Origin: Pseudomonas protegens
Lineage (GTDB): Bacteria; Pseudomonadota; Gammaproteobacteria; Pseudomonadales; Pseudomonadaceae
DNA: 64,000 nt
Direction: 5' to 3'
Assembly (NCBI RefSeq): GCF_013407925.2
Contig: NZ_CP060201.1
Span: 124,001-188,000 of the forward strand
Under the pieces are notes generated by a model. The model saw only the letters and a list, made by a program, of their open reading frames with translations. It ran no database searches and had not been told where the DNA came from. The translations under genes and the position numbers were made by a program. Positions 1 to 8,062 of this stretch are shown piece after piece (within the stretch, counting starts at the first letter, position 1; the number at the start of each line of letters is the position of its first letter).

Positions 1-762
1 TTCGCCGCCACCGCGCCCCTGGAGCTGGTGGGGCCGATCTCCGACTACAAGATCTACGTCACCGAACAGCTCGATGAGCTGGCCAGCCATACCCAGCAGT
101 TCACCGCCGCGGTGAAACAGGGCGACCTGGCCAGCGCCAAAAAGCTCTACGCGCCGACCCGGGTCTACTACGAGTCGATCGAACCGATCGCCGAGCTCTT
201 CAGTGACTTGGACGCGTCCATCGACTCGCGGGTCGACGATCACGAACAAGGCGTCAAGGCCGCAGACTTCACCGGCTTCCACCGCCTGGAATACTCGCTG
301 TTCTCGGAAAACAGCACAGAAGGCCTGGGCGAGCTGGCCGAGCGCCTGAACAAAGACGTCAAGGACCTGCAGACCCGCGTCGCCGGCCTGACCTTCCCGC
401 CGGAAAAAGTCGTCGGCGGCGCCGCCGCGTTGCTGGAAGAAGTGGCCGCGACCAAGATCTCCGGCGAGGAAGACCGCTACAGCCACACCGACCTCTACGA
501 CTTCCAGGGCAACATCGACGGCGCGAAGAAGATCGTCGACCTGTTCCGCGGCCAGATCGCCAAGCAGGACCAGGCCTTTGTCGCCAAGGTGGACAAGAAC
601 TTCGCCACGGTGAACACCATCCTGGCCAAGTACAAAACCGCCGACGGCGGCTTCATGACCTACGACAAGGTCAAGGACAGCGACCGCAAGGCCCTGGTGG
701 GCCCGGTCAACACCCTGGCCGAAGACCTCTCGACCCTGCGCGGCAAACTGGGCCTGAACTGA
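1..762 (+). CDS. efeO: EfeO-type iron uptake protein, periplasmic M75 domain (5' end missing)
   Basis: The reading frame is open from the first base, so the gene begins upstream of the window and only its last 253 codons are seen. The fragment carries the M75 peptidase/imelysin-like domain of EfeO, including the HxxE metal motif (HRLE, about nt 280-291) and the ending DLSTLRGKLGLN. EfeO is the periplasmic ferrous-iron-binding partner of the EfeU permease and EfeB peroxidase. The missing upstream part should hold the signal peptide and possibly the cupredoxin domain. No efeB follows here; the next gene is an unrelated MFS transporter after a repeat, so this is the 3' end of its transcription unit or efeB lies upstream. 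Confidence 0.88.
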   Translation, partial: FAATAPLELVGPISDYKIYVTEQLDELASHTQQFTAAVKQGDLASAKKLYAPTRVYYESIEPIAELFSDLDASIDSRVDDHEQGVKAADFTGFHRLEYSLFSENSTEGLGELAERLNKDVKDLQTRVAGLTFPPEKVVGGAAALLEEVAATKISGEEDRYSHTDLYDFQGNIDGAKKIVDLFRGQIAKQDQAFVAKVDKNFATVNTILAKYKTADGGFMTYDKVKDSDRKALVGPVNTLAEDLSTLRGKLGLN

Positions 763-784
763 ACCCGACGCCCACGCCGCCACC

Positions 785-812
785 TGTAGGAGCTGGCTTG
801 CCAGCGAAAGCG
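785..812 (+). repeat. REP element, family 1 (single copy)
   Basis: A GTAGGAGCTGGCTTGCCAGCGAA unit containing the imperfect palindrome GCTGGCTTGCCAGC. The same unit recurs at six more places in this window, always between genes. Here it lies 23 bp after efeO. Confidence 0.85.
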
Positions 813-952
813 TTCTTGAGCTCAACCCGCCTCAAGGCACTCTTCGTCAGCCAGCCAGCGCCAGCGGCAGCATCACCGATGCAGATAAGACTGGGCTGTG
901 ACGCGTTATCCCGATAACGTTCACGGCCCATCGCTTTCATGGACGACCCTGC

Positions 953-2152
953 ATGTCTCGCCCCTTGGCTGCCCGTGCGCCGCTGACTGCCACACCCTTC
1001 TCATTGCTGCCGCTGATGGCCGCCTACATGGCCTGCACCATGTCGATGATGGCCTTCGTCTCGCTGATCGGCCCGATCTCTCGGGCGCTGGGCCTGGAGA
1101 CCTGGCATGCCGGCGCCGCGGTGACCGTATCCGGAGTGATCTGGATGCTCCTGGCGCGCCCCTGGGGCCAGGCCAGCGACCGCTTCGGCCGGCGCCGGGT
1201 CCTGCTGCTGGGCACCGCGGGCTTCACCCTCGCCTACTGGGCGCTGTGCCTGTTCATCGACCTGTCGCTGCACAGCCTGCCCAGCGTCGCCATGGCCTTT
1301 CTCGGCCTGATGCTCGGACGCGGCCTGATCGGTGCCTTTTATGCGGCGATTCCGGTGGGCGGCTTCGCCCTGATCGCCGACAACATCGAACCCGAGCATC
1401 GCGCCCGGGCCATGGCCACCCTCGGCGCGGCTAACGCCGTGGGCCTGGTGATCGGCCCGGCGATCGCCGCGCTGCTGGCCCGCTACAGCCTGAGCCTGCC
1501 GTTCTACGCCATGGCCGTGTTGCCATTGCTGGCGTTCCTGGTGCTGCGCTACAAGCTGCCGCGCCAGGAACTGCACCTCAAGCATGCCCCCAGCCCGGTC
1601 CGCTTGAATGACCCGCGGCTGCTGCGACCGATGACGGTGGCCTTTGTCGCCATGCTCTGCGTGTCCATCGCCCAGATCACCGTGAGTTTCTACGCCCTGG
1701 ATCGCCTGCACATGAACCCAGCCGAGGCGGCGCAGACCGCCGGGGTGGCCCTGGCCATGGTCGGCGTGGCGTTGATCGGCGCCCAGCTGGTGGTGCGCAA
1801 GCTGGAATGGCCGCCATTGCGCATGATCCGCTACGGCGCCCTGCTCTCGGCCTTGGGCTATGCCGGCAGCATGCTGGTGGACAGCGCCTGGGGCCTGTGG
1901 CTGGCGTTCTTTGTCTCGGCGGCGGGCATGGGCGGGGTGTTTCCGTCGTTCTCGGCCCTGGCGGCGAATGCCGTGCAAGCCTCGGAACAGGGCGCGGCCG
2001 CCGGCAGCATCGGCGCCGCCCAGGGCCTGGGCGTGGTCATCGGGCCCATGGCCGCCAGCCTGATCTACGCCATCGAACCGCGCCTGCCCTACCTGCTGGC
2101 GGCGGTGCTGCTGGTGCTGATCGCCATCTGGCCACACCCGCGCTCCCTGTAG
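953..2152 (+). CDS. MFS transporter, 12-TM drug-efflux-like
   Basis: A 399-residue polytopic membrane protein of typical MFS length. The cytoplasmic loop 2-3 motif A is clear (GQASDRFGRRRVL, about residues 70-82), and a second-half signature GAAQGLGVVIGPM lies near residue 355. It is probably a proton-coupled exporter of the TetA/Bcr-like drug:H+ antiporter type; the substrate cannot be told from sequence. The ATG at 953 has only a weak upstream ribosome site. The stop codon TAG lies inside a family-2 intergenic repeat. Convergent with pssA. Confidence 0.82.
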   Translation: MSRPLAARAPLTATPFSLLPLMAAYMACTMSMMAFVSLIGPISRALGLETWHAGAAVTVSGVIWMLLARPWGQASDRFGRRRVLLLGTAGFTLAYWALCLFIDLSLHSLPSVAMAFLGLMLGRGLIGAFYAAIPVGGFALIADNIEPEHRARAMATLGAANAVGLVIGPAIAALLARYSLSLPFYAMAVLPLLAFLVLRYKLPRQELHLKHAPSPVRLNDPRLLRPMTVAFVAMLCVSIAQITVSFYALDRLHMNPAEAAQTAGVALAMVGVALIGAQLVVRKLEWPPLRMIRYGALLSALGYAGSMLVDSAWGLWLAFFVSAAGMGGVFPSFSALAANAVQASEQGAAAGSIGAAQGLGVVIGPMAASLIYAIEPRLPYLLAAVLLVLIAIWPHPRSL

Positions 2153-2256
2153 CCGCTGCCGCAGGCTGCGAACGGCTCCGCAGGAGGCGTCGTTCTTGGG
2201 GCGCTGAAGGCCCTGCGGGCCCTTGCGCAGCCTCGCCGGCTCGGCAGCGGCTGCAG
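2149..2256. repeat. Family-2 intergenic repeat (TGTAGCCGCTGCCGCAGGCTGCG...CGGCAGCGGCTGCAGG)
   Basis: An inverted-repeat element fills the whole gap between the convergent MFS gene and pssA. Its outer arms TGTAGCCGCTGCCG and CGGCAGCGGCTGCA are near-complementary, with internal GGCCCTGCGGGCCCTTGCG-like structure. The left arm supplies the MFS stop codon. It probably folds into a hairpin and may act as a bidirectional transcription end. The same element is found at 28421 and 42767. Confidence 0.75.
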
Positions 2257-2257
2257 G

Positions 2258-3601
2258 TTACAGCATGCGGTAGAGCAGGCGTTCGATGCGCACCCGGCTG
2301 ACCCGGCGCAGGAACTTGCTCACGGCCTCGGGGTAGTCCACCAGGCTGTCCAGGTACTGGAAATGCTCGATGCGCTTTGTGTGGCGATAGATCTGCGCCT
2401 GCTCGGCGCTGCGCGCCTCCAGCAACTGGCCCTTGGGGTCGTCCAGCAGCAGGGCGTTTTCCAGGTCCAGGCGAAACGCCCGGGGGTTGAGGTTGTTGCC
2501 GGTGAGCAAGGTGTAGCGCTCATCGACCCACATCCCCTTGAGGTGGTAGGTGTTGTCGCCGTCGCGCCACAGGTGCAGGTTCAACTGGCCGCTGTCGATC
2601 ACTTTCTGATGCCGCTTGGCGAAGCGCCGCAGGCTGATCTCGTAGAGATAAGGCAGCGCCGCGATCACCTTGAACGGCTCGCTGGGCGGGATATAGAAGT
2701 CGTTGGCGGTCTTGTCGCCGACGATGATGTCGATCTTCACCCCACGCTCCAGGGCCCGATTGATCTCCCGGGTCACCGGCAGCGGCAGGTTGAAATACGG
2801 GGTGCAGATGGTCAGCTGGCGCTGGGCGCCGGCGATCAGCTCGCAGATCACCCGGTTCAGCGGATTGCCCTTGCCGACGCCGAGCAATGGACTGACCGAA
2901 AGCTCGCTCTTGTCCAGGCTGCCGGCGGTGGTGTCGTAGGTGGCGTGCTTGAGACGGCTGCGCAGATCGCCAATGTCGTTGCGCAGGCTGCGGGTGCTGG
3001 GCAGGTTCGGCAGGTCCAGGCGGTGCACCGCCCGCGACGCCACCAGGCCGTGCTGCACCAGGTGCTGCATGGAGTCGGCCAGGGCCTGGTTGTGCAGCAG
3101 GTGATAACGGTCGAAGCGGTATTTGTCGAACTTGTGCAGGTAGACGTTGTTCAGGCTGGCGCCGCTGTAGAGCACGCAGTCGTCGATGACGAAGCCTTTG
3201 AGGTGCAGCACCCCGAACAGCTCCCGGGTCTGCACCGGCACGCCGTAGATCGGCACTTCGCTGGCGTGGGTGCGGGTCATCTCCTGGTACCAGGCCGAAT
3301 TGCCCGGCTGCTTGCCGGCACCGATCAGGCCGCGCTGGGCGCGCAACCAGTCGACCACGACCACCACGTCCAGCTCCGGGCGGGCGGCCTTGGCGGCGTG
3401 CAGGGCATCAAGGATCTCCTGGCCGGCTTCGTCCTGTTGCAGGTACAGGGCAACGATATAGATGCGCCGGGTGGCCTGGGCGATTTGCTCCAGCAGCGTG
3501 CGGCGAAATTGTGCAGCGCCGGCAAGCGTGGTGAAGGCCTCGGCGGCCAGGGGGAAGCTGCGCAGCTTGGGCAGCAGGGAACGTTTGAAAAGCGACGGCA
3601 T
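2258..3601 (-). CDS. pssA: CDP-diacylglycerol--serine O-phosphatidyltransferase, PLD-like
   Basis: A 447-residue protein of the E. coli-type PssA branch of the phospholipase D superfamily (E. coli 451 residues). It makes phosphatidylserine from CDP-diacylglycerol and serine, the first step to phosphatidylethanolamine, at the inner face of the cytoplasmic membrane. Both HKD motifs are visible: HLKGFVIDD with His133, Lys135 and Asp140, and HLKGMWVDERY near residue 352 followed by LLTGNNLNPRAF. No signal peptide or membrane span, as expected for this ribosome/membrane-associated enzyme. It is a single-gene unit, convergent with the MFS gene and divergent from the TetR gene. Confidence 0.92.
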   Translation of the reverse strand: MPSLFKRSLLPKLRSFPLAAEAFTTLAGAAQFRRTLLEQIAQATRRIYIVALYLQQDEAGQEILDALHAAKAARPELDVVVVVDWLRAQRGLIGAGKQPGNSAWYQEMTRTHASEVPIYGVPVQTRELFGVLHLKGFVIDDCVLYSGASLNNVYLHKFDKYRFDRYHLLHNQALADSMQHLVQHGLVASRAVHRLDLPNLPSTRSLRNDIGDLRSRLKHATYDTTAGSLDKSELSVSPLLGVGKGNPLNRVICELIAGAQRQLTICTPYFNLPLPVTREINRALERGVKIDIIVGDKTANDFYIPPSEPFKVIAALPYLYEISLRRFAKRHQKVIDSGQLNLHLWRDGDNTYHLKGMWVDERYTLLTGNNLNPRAFRLDLENALLLDDPKGQLLEARSAEQAQIYRHTKRIEHFQYLDSLVDYPEAVSKFLRRVSRVRIERLLYRML

Positions 3602-3741
3602 AGGGCTCGCAGTGGCTCAAATCCAAAGAGCGCAAGAGCTTACACCATGCAACAGGCTGAGTCCCCTGCCCGACCTGTACAAGACCATTGCCCCGCCCTG
3701 AACGGCGAAGGAGCCTTCGGATACTGCGCAAGACCCGGTGA

Positions 3742-3769
3742 CGCCTTCGCTGGCGAGCCAGCTCCTACA
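3742..3769 (-). repeat. REP element, family 1 (single, reverse orientation)
   Basis: CGCCTTCGCTGGCGAGCCAG followed by CTCCTACA is the reverse complement of the family-1 unit, with one altered base in the palindrome loop. It lies in the pssA/TetR divergent intergenic region, upstream of the TetR promoter. Confidence 0.8.
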
Positions 3770-3805
3770 TGGCGGGGGAACTTCGATGATCAACAAAATA
3801 ATTAT

Positions 3806-3834
3806 TTGACCAAGGAGAACGATCGTTCTACTCT
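3806..3834 (+). promoter_or_regulatory. Promoter with TetR operator in the spacer
   Basis: A -35 box TTGACC (3806-3811), a 17-bp spacer and a -10 box TACTCT (3829-3834) form a good sigma-70 promoter. The spacer and the first base of the -10 box carry a perfect 14-bp palindrome, AGAACGATCGTTCT (3816-3829), the expected kind of site for autorepression by the TetR protein encoded next. The predicted transcript start (about 3840-3842) coincides with the ATG. Confidence 0.7.
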
Positions 3835-3841
3835 TTGCTCC

Positions 3842-4405
3842 ATGAACGAAATCACTCCCCCTGAAACACGCGACATCATCCTCGACGTCACCGAGAAGCT
3901 GATCTACAAGAGCGGCATTGCCGCCACTGGCATGGATCTGTTGGTGAAGACCGCCGGGGTCTCTAGAAAGAGCATCTATCGCTATTTCAACAACAAGGAC
4001 GAACTGGTGGTGGCCGCCCTGGAACGTCGCGACCAGCGCTGGATGCACTGGTACAGGACCGAAGTCAACCGGGCCGAAGGCTCTGCGCAGCGGCTGCTGG
4101 CGCTGTTCAGCGTGCTCAAGGGCTGGTTCGAATCCGAAGGTTTTCGTGGCTGCGCCTTTATCAACACCAGCGGCGAGACTGGCGATCCACAAGACCCGGT
4201 GCGCCAGGTGGCGAAACAACATAAACAGAAACTGCTCGATTACGTGACCGAGCTTTGCCAAGAACATGGCGTGCAACATCCCGAGGGACTGGCAGCGCAA
4301 CTGCTGATCCTGATCGATGGCGCCATTACCGTTGCCCTTGTCATGGGCGATCACAGTGCTGCTGATAATGCGCAATGCATGGCGCGAAAGTTATTGGACC
4401 TCTGA
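3842..4405 (+). CDS. TetR/AcrR-family transcriptional regulator
   Basis: A 187-residue regulator. The N-terminal helix-turn-helix is clear ([19 protein letters not shown], about residues 31-49), followed by a ligand-binding domain with the [12 protein letters not shown] segment seen in the LmrA/YxaF-like subgroup. An in-frame opening runs far upstream through antisense pssA, but the ATG at 3842 fits the family length and lies just after the promoter and operator. No Shine-Dalgarno sequence is seen before it. The DUF1348 gene 58 bp downstream is its probable target and operon partner. The inducer is unknown. Confidence 0.88.
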   Translation: MNEITPPETRDIILDVTEKLIYKSGIAATGMDLLVKTAGVSRKSIYRYFNNKDELVVAALERRDQRWMHWYRTEVNRAEGSAQRLLALFSVLKGWFESEGFRGCAFINTSGETGDPQDPVRQVAKQHKQKLLDYVTELCQEHGVQHPEGLAAQLLILIDGAITVALVMGDHSAADNAQCMARKLLDL

Positions 4406-4463
4406 TTGTTTTAAACAAGTGCAACTGCTTTGTTTGAACAGCAACTTTCATTGGAGACAAATC

Positions 4464-4943
4464 ATGTCGTCTAACGCTCAAGTGCGCCCGCCCCTTCCGC
4501 CTTTCACTCGCGAGTCGGCGATTGAAAAGATCCGTCTGGCTGAAGATGGCTGGAACTCCCGGGACCCGGAACGGGTGTCCCTGGCCTACACCCTGGACAC
4601 CCAATGGCGTAACCGCGCCGAGTTCGCCCACAACCGCGAAGAGGCCAAGGCCTTTCTCGCCCGCAAATGGGCCAAGGAGCTGGATTACCGCCTGATCAAG
4701 GAACTCTGGGCCTTTACCGACAACCGCATCGCCGTGCGCTACGCCTATGAATGGCACGACGACTCGGGCAACTGGTTCCGTTCCTACGGCAACGAGAACT
4801 GGGAGTTCGACGAACAAGGCCTGATGGCCCGGCGGTTTGCCTGCGTCAACGACATGCCGATCAAGGCAACCGAGCGCAAGTTCCACTGGCCCCTGGGCCG
4901 GCGCCCGGATGACCACCCAGGCCTTAGCGACCTGGGCCTGTAA
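4464..4943 (+). CDS. DUF1348 family, NTF2-like small protein
   Basis: A 159-residue soluble protein of the DUF1348/SnoaL-like NTF2 fold. Characteristic segments are [26 protein letters not shown] (about residues 27-48), [35 protein letters not shown] and the tryptophan-rich tail. NTF2-like proteins are often small-molecule enzymes or binders, but no activity is established that I can name. The ATG is preceded by GGAGA 8 bp upstream. An inverted repeat TTGTTT-T-AAACAA (4406-4418) lies between it and the regulator gene. It probably responds to the same ligand as the TetR protein. Confidence 0.82.
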   Translation: MSSNAQVRPPLPPFTRESAIEKIRLAEDGWNSRDPERVSLAYTLDTQWRNRAEFAHNREEAKAFLARKWAKELDYRLIKELWAFTDNRIAVRYAYEWHDDSGNWFRSYGNENWEFDEQGLMARRFACVNDMPIKATERKFHWPLGRRPDDHPGLSDLGL

Positions 4944-4974
4944 CCCGGCCCAAGGTTCTTATACCTAGCGCCCC

Positions 4975-5059
4975 CGTAGCAGCTGGCTTGCCAGCGAAGG
5001 CGTCCTCAAGCCTTGCACCGAGGCCAAAGGCCCTTTCGCCGGCAAGCCGGCTCCTACAA
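4975..5059. repeat. REP pair, family 1 (BIME-like inverted doublet)
   Basis: GTAGCAGCTGGCTTGCCAGCGAAGGCG faces CTTTCGCCGGCAAGCCGGCTCCTACAA about 30 bp away. The two units are in inverted orientation between the convergent DUF1348 and sfnG genes. The arrangement can form one long stem-loop. Confidence 0.82.
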
Positions 5060-5125
5060 GGCAATCTCGCGCAACAAGCCTTGCATCGGGCTGGTGAACC
5101 GCTACGCCGGTAAGCAACGCGCCAT

Positions 5126-6220
5126 TCAAGCCGCCGCTTCTTGCTCCTTGAGCCGGGCCTGGGCTTCCAGCTCCCGCACCAGGGGCAATACCCGCTTACC
5201 GAAATACTCAACCTCTTCCTGAAAATGCAGGAACCCCGCCAGCACCAGGTCCACCCCCACCGCCTTCAACTCGACGATGCGCTGGGCAATCTGCTGCGGG
5301 GTGCCGATCAGGTTGGTCTTGAAGCCGTCGTTGTACTGCACCAGGTCCTCGAAGCTGGACTTGGCCCAGTTGCCCTCGCCTTCGGGCGAGGCCTTGCCGG
5401 CCTGCTTGGCTGCATCGCCAAAGGCATTCACCGCCTGCGGATCGGCCTTGTCGATAATCTCCGCCAGCACCGCCCGGGCTTCTTCCTCGGTGTCCCGGGC
5501 GATCACAAAGGCATTCACCCCGACTTTCACCGAATGCTGGTTGGCCGCGGCCTTGGCGCGGATATCGTCCACCTGGGCCTTGATCCCCTCGACGCTGTTG
5601 CCATTGGTGAAGTACCAGTCCGACACCCTGGCCGCCATGTCCCGCGCCGCCCGCGAACTGCCGCCCTGGAAGATCTCCGGCTGGCCCAGGGGCTTGGGCT
5701 TGAGGCTGTAGTTGTCAAAGCGATAGAAGTCGCCCTTGAAGGTGAAGTGGTCCTGGCTCCAGATCCCGCGCAGGGAACGGATGAATTCCTCGGAACGGCG
5801 ATAGCGCTCGTCGTGCTCCAGCCAGTGCTCGCCAATCGCCTGGAACTCGCCCTTGAACCAGCCGCTGACAATGTTCACCGCGATCCGGCCATTGGTCAGT
5901 TGATCGATGGTGGCCAGCTGCTTGGCCGCCAGCGCCGGTTGCCAGGGCCCGGGCAGGATCGCCGCGATCACCTTGAGCTTGCTGGTGGCGGCCAGCAGCG
6001 CGTGGCTGAAGGCCACCGACTCGTGCTGGTACTCGGCGCCATAGCCGGCGGTGAAGCGGATCTGGGTCAGGGCGTATTCGAAACCGGCCTCCTCGGCGAT
6101 CTGCGCCAGTTTGCGGTTGTAGTCGATGCCCCAGTGGGTGCGCTGCTCGATCTTGCTCACCACCAGACCACCGCTGACGTTGGGCACCCAATAGGCAAAT
6201 TTGACGGCTTGCTGACTCAT
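5126..6220 (-). CDS. sfnG: Dimethylsulfone monooxygenase, FMNH2-dependent
   Basis: A 364-residue flavin monooxygenase of the bacterial luciferase/SsuD-like family. Family knowledge: SfnG converts dimethyl sulfone with FMNH2 and O2 to methanesulfinate and formaldehyde, feeding sulfur assimilation when sulfate is scarce. Typical segments are NRKLAQIAEEAGFEYAL, IAAILPGPWQPALAAKQLATI (split here), NGRIAVNIVSGWFKGEF and PEIFQGGSSRAARDMAAR. I chose the ATG at 6220 (MSQQAVKFAYWVPN) because it fits the family start and has GAGGA upstream; the open frame runs further but codes for nothing recognisable. A sigma-54 promoter sits 40-54 bp upstream. An FMN reductase partner is not in the window. Confidence 0.9.
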   Translation of the reverse strand: MSQQAVKFAYWVPNVSGGLVVSKIEQRTHWGIDYNRKLAQIAEEAGFEYALTQIRFTAGYGAEYQHESVAFSHALLAATSKLKVIAAILPGPWQPALAAKQLATIDQLTNGRIAVNIVSGWFKGEFQAIGEHWLEHDERYRRSEEFIRSLRGIWSQDHFTFKGDFYRFDNYSLKPKPLGQPEIFQGGSSRAARDMAARVSDWYFTNGNSVEGIKAQVDDIRAKAAANQHSVKVGVNAFVIARDTEEEARAVLAEIIDKADPQAVNAFGDAAKQAGKASPEGEGNWAKSSFEDLVQYNDGFKTNLIGTPQQIAQRIVELKAVGVDLVLAGFLHFQEEVEYFGKRVLPLVRELEAQARLKEQEAAA

Positions 6221-6258
6221 GGCTCGGTCCTCGGGACAGGTAAAGGTGCAAGGACCAG

Positions 6259-6275
6259 AGCAGCAAGCGTGCCAG
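6259..6275 (-). promoter_or_regulatory. Sigma-54 (-24/-12) promoter of sfnG
   Basis: On the minus strand the sequence reads CTGGCACGCTTGCTGCT. This gives TGGCACG at -24, and GC at -12 with exactly 10 bp between the GG and GC doublets. The predicted start is about 28 bp before the sfnG ATG. SfnR, a sigma-54-dependent activator, is known to control sfnG in P. putida, which supports the call. Confidence 0.72.
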
Positions 6276-6463
6276 CGCCTGCCGGTGGCCTGGCTCGACC
6301 CGCCCCACAGGCTTCGAAGACCTGCGCCAAAGCGCGCCAGGCCGGGCCGCGCTCGGCTGGCGGGCGGCGCCTGCGCACTTGCTGTAGCGGGTCCGGCCGC
6401 GGCCTGTATCCGCGGCGAGCGCAGCGTCGCAACACCGCGCAAACGAACGATTTGTTGATGATG

Positions 6464-6479
6464 TGTTGCCCGGGCAACA
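6464..6479. promoter_or_regulatory. Perfect 16-bp palindrome, candidate activator site
   Basis: TGTTGCCCGGGCAACA is fully self-complementary. It lies between the two divergent sigma-54 promoters, about 88 bp upstream of the predicted start of the DszC-like gene. That is a normal distance for an enhancer-binding protein such as SfnR. The binding protein is an inference. Confidence 0.55.
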
Positions 6480-6532
6480 GTTGGCTGCCCCTCCCGCGGG
6501 CCGATCCCCAGGCAGGCCGGGCCGCGGGATCT

Positions 6533-6549
6533 CGGCATGCTGTGTGCAA
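6533..6549 (+). promoter_or_regulatory. Sigma-54 (-24/-12) promoter of the DszC-like gene
   Basis: CGGCATGCTGTGTGCAA matches the sigma-54 pattern, with GG at -24, GC at -12, and the required 10 bp between them. It has CGGCATG in place of TGGCACG and GTGCA in place of TTGCA. The predicted start is near 6559, giving a leader of about 50 bases. Confidence 0.6.
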
Positions 6550-6611
6550 GCGGTGTGCAAAGGGCCGCCTAGGCGCCCACTGTTTTTTCTGCCGAACCCA
6601 GGAGCTACGCC

Positions 6612-7847
6612 ATGACTGAACACCAGGTAATCAATCCATTGTCCTTGGGGGTCGATTACGCGCCTCTGGCCGAGCGCTTCCGCCCGATCTTCCAGCGCAT
6701 CGCCGCCGGTGCCGTGGAGCGCGAGCACAGCCGCACCTTGCCTTATGAACCCATCCAGTGGCTCAAGCAGGCCGGCTTCGGCGCCGTGCGGGTGCCCGTG
6801 GAATATGGCGGCGGCGGTGCCTCCCTGCCCCAGCTGTTGCAACTGCTGATCGAGCTGGCCGAAGCCGACGCCAATGTGCCCCAGGCCCTGCGCGGGCACT
6901 TCGCCTTTGCCGAGGACCGTCTCAACGCTGCGCCCGGGCCGGGCCGGGATCTGTGGTTCAAGCGCTTTGTCGAGGGCGATATCGTCGGCTGCGCCTGGAC
7001 CGAGATCGGCGCGGTGGAGATTGGCCAGGTCATTACCAAGGTGACGCCGGACGGCGAAAAATGGCGCCTCAACGGCGAGAAGTTCTACAGCACCGGCAGC
7101 ATTTTCTCCGACTGGATCGATGTCTACGCCCAGCGCACGGACACCGGCGGCGATGTGATCGCGGCGGTGCGCACCCGTCAGCCGGGCATCCAGCAGAGCG
7201 ACGACTGGGACGGTTTCGGCCAGCGCACCACCGGCAGTGGCACCTCGCGCTTCAACGACGCCGAAGTCGAGGCCGAGAACATCATCGACTTCGCCACCCG
7301 CTTCAAGTACCAGACGGCCTTCTACCAACTGGTGCTGCTGGCGACCCTGGCCGGGATCGGCCGCGCCGCGCTGCGCGACGTGGCCCACGAAGTGCGGGTG
7401 CGCAAGCGCATCTACAGTCACGGCAACGCGCCCCAGGTCAGCGCCGATGCCCAGGTGCAGCAAGTGGTGGGCGAGATTGCCGCCCTGGTGTACGCGGCCG
7501 AGGCCGCGGCGGTCCGCGCGGCGGCGCCGGCCCAACAGGCCTACCTGGCGCGCTTTGCCGGGGATGAGGCGCAGGAGCGAGCGGCCAATGTGGCGGCGGA
7601 AATCGAATCGGCCACGGCCCAGGTGGTAGTCACCGAACTGATCCAGCGTGCCACCAGTGAGCTGTTCAACGCCCTCGGCGCCTCGGACATTCGCCAGGGC
7701 AAGGCCCTGGACCGGCATTGGCGCAATGCGCGGACCGTGTCGTCCCATAACCCGGTGATCTACAAGGCACGGATTGTCGGTGACTGGCAGATCAACGGCA
7801 GCGAACCGCCTTTTGTCTGGCAGATCGGCAACGGCCCGCAACGCTAA
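6612..7847 (+). CDS. DszC/SfnB-like flavin monooxygenase (acyl-CoA dehydrogenase fold)
   Basis: A 411-residue protein of the acyl-CoA dehydrogenase superfamily, in the sulfur-acquisition branch (SfnB/DszC). Supporting segments are VPVEYGGGGASLPQLLQL near residue 60, LNGEKFYSTGSIFSDWIDVYA (split here) near 155-175, DDWDGFGQRTTGSGT near 198-212, and QRATSELFNALGAS near the C-terminus. Such enzymes use reduced flavin and oxygen to attack organosulfur or similar substrates; they are not beta-oxidation dehydrogenases. The catalytic base of true dehydrogenases is not obvious. It is divergent from sfnG with a matching sigma-54 promoter, so the two are probably co-activated. The exact substrate is unknown. 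Confidence 0.8.
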   Translation: MTEHQVINPLSLGVDYAPLAERFRPIFQRIAAGAVEREHSRTLPYEPIQWLKQAGFGAVRVPVEYGGGGASLPQLLQLLIELAEADANVPQALRGHFAFAEDRLNAAPGPGRDLWFKRFVEGDIVGCAWTEIGAVEIGQVITKVTPDGEKWRLNGEKFYSTGSIFSDWIDVYAQRTDTGGDVIAAVRTRQPGIQQSDDWDGFGQRTTGSGTSRFNDAEVEAENIIDFATRFKYQTAFYQLVLLATLAGIGRAALRDVAHEVRVRKRIYSHGNAPQVSADAQVQQVVGEIAALVYAAEAAAVRAAAPAQQAYLARFAGDEAQERAANVAAEIESATAQVVVTELIQRATSELFNALGASDIRQGKALDRHWRNARTVSSHNPVIYKARIVGDWQINGSEPPFVWQIGNGPQR

Positions 7848-7863
7848 CCCTTCCCTGCACCGG

Positions 7864-7949
7864 CCGTAGGAGCTGGCTTGCCAGCGAAGGCGCCCTCCGG
7901 TCGTGCGCAAGGCTCAAAGGCCCATTCGCCGGCAAGCCGGCTCCTACGA
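7864..7949. repeat. REP pair, family 1 (BIME-like inverted doublet)
   Basis: GTAGGAGCTGGCTTGCCAGC and its near inverted copy GCCGGCAAGCCGGCTCCTAC are separated by about 45 bp, just after the DszC-like gene stop. Confidence 0.85.
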
Positions 7950-8062
7950 TAGGGGTATCAGACCAAGGTCGAGGCGGTCGCGCAGCGGGCGGGGTTGCAG
8001 GTAAGATGGCGGTCTTGCGCGCAGCCCCCTTTGCGCTTCCCGCCGAACAATAAGCCGAATCC

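Noticed and set aside
1001..2137. 378-codon open frame on the minus strand
   Set aside because: Antisense to the MFS transporter and composed mainly of Gln, His, Gly and Arg, the usual shadow pattern.
2363..3841. In-frame upstream extension of the TetR gene
   Set aside because: It is antisense to pssA and crosses a REP element and the TetR promoter; the regulator's normal start is ATG 3842.
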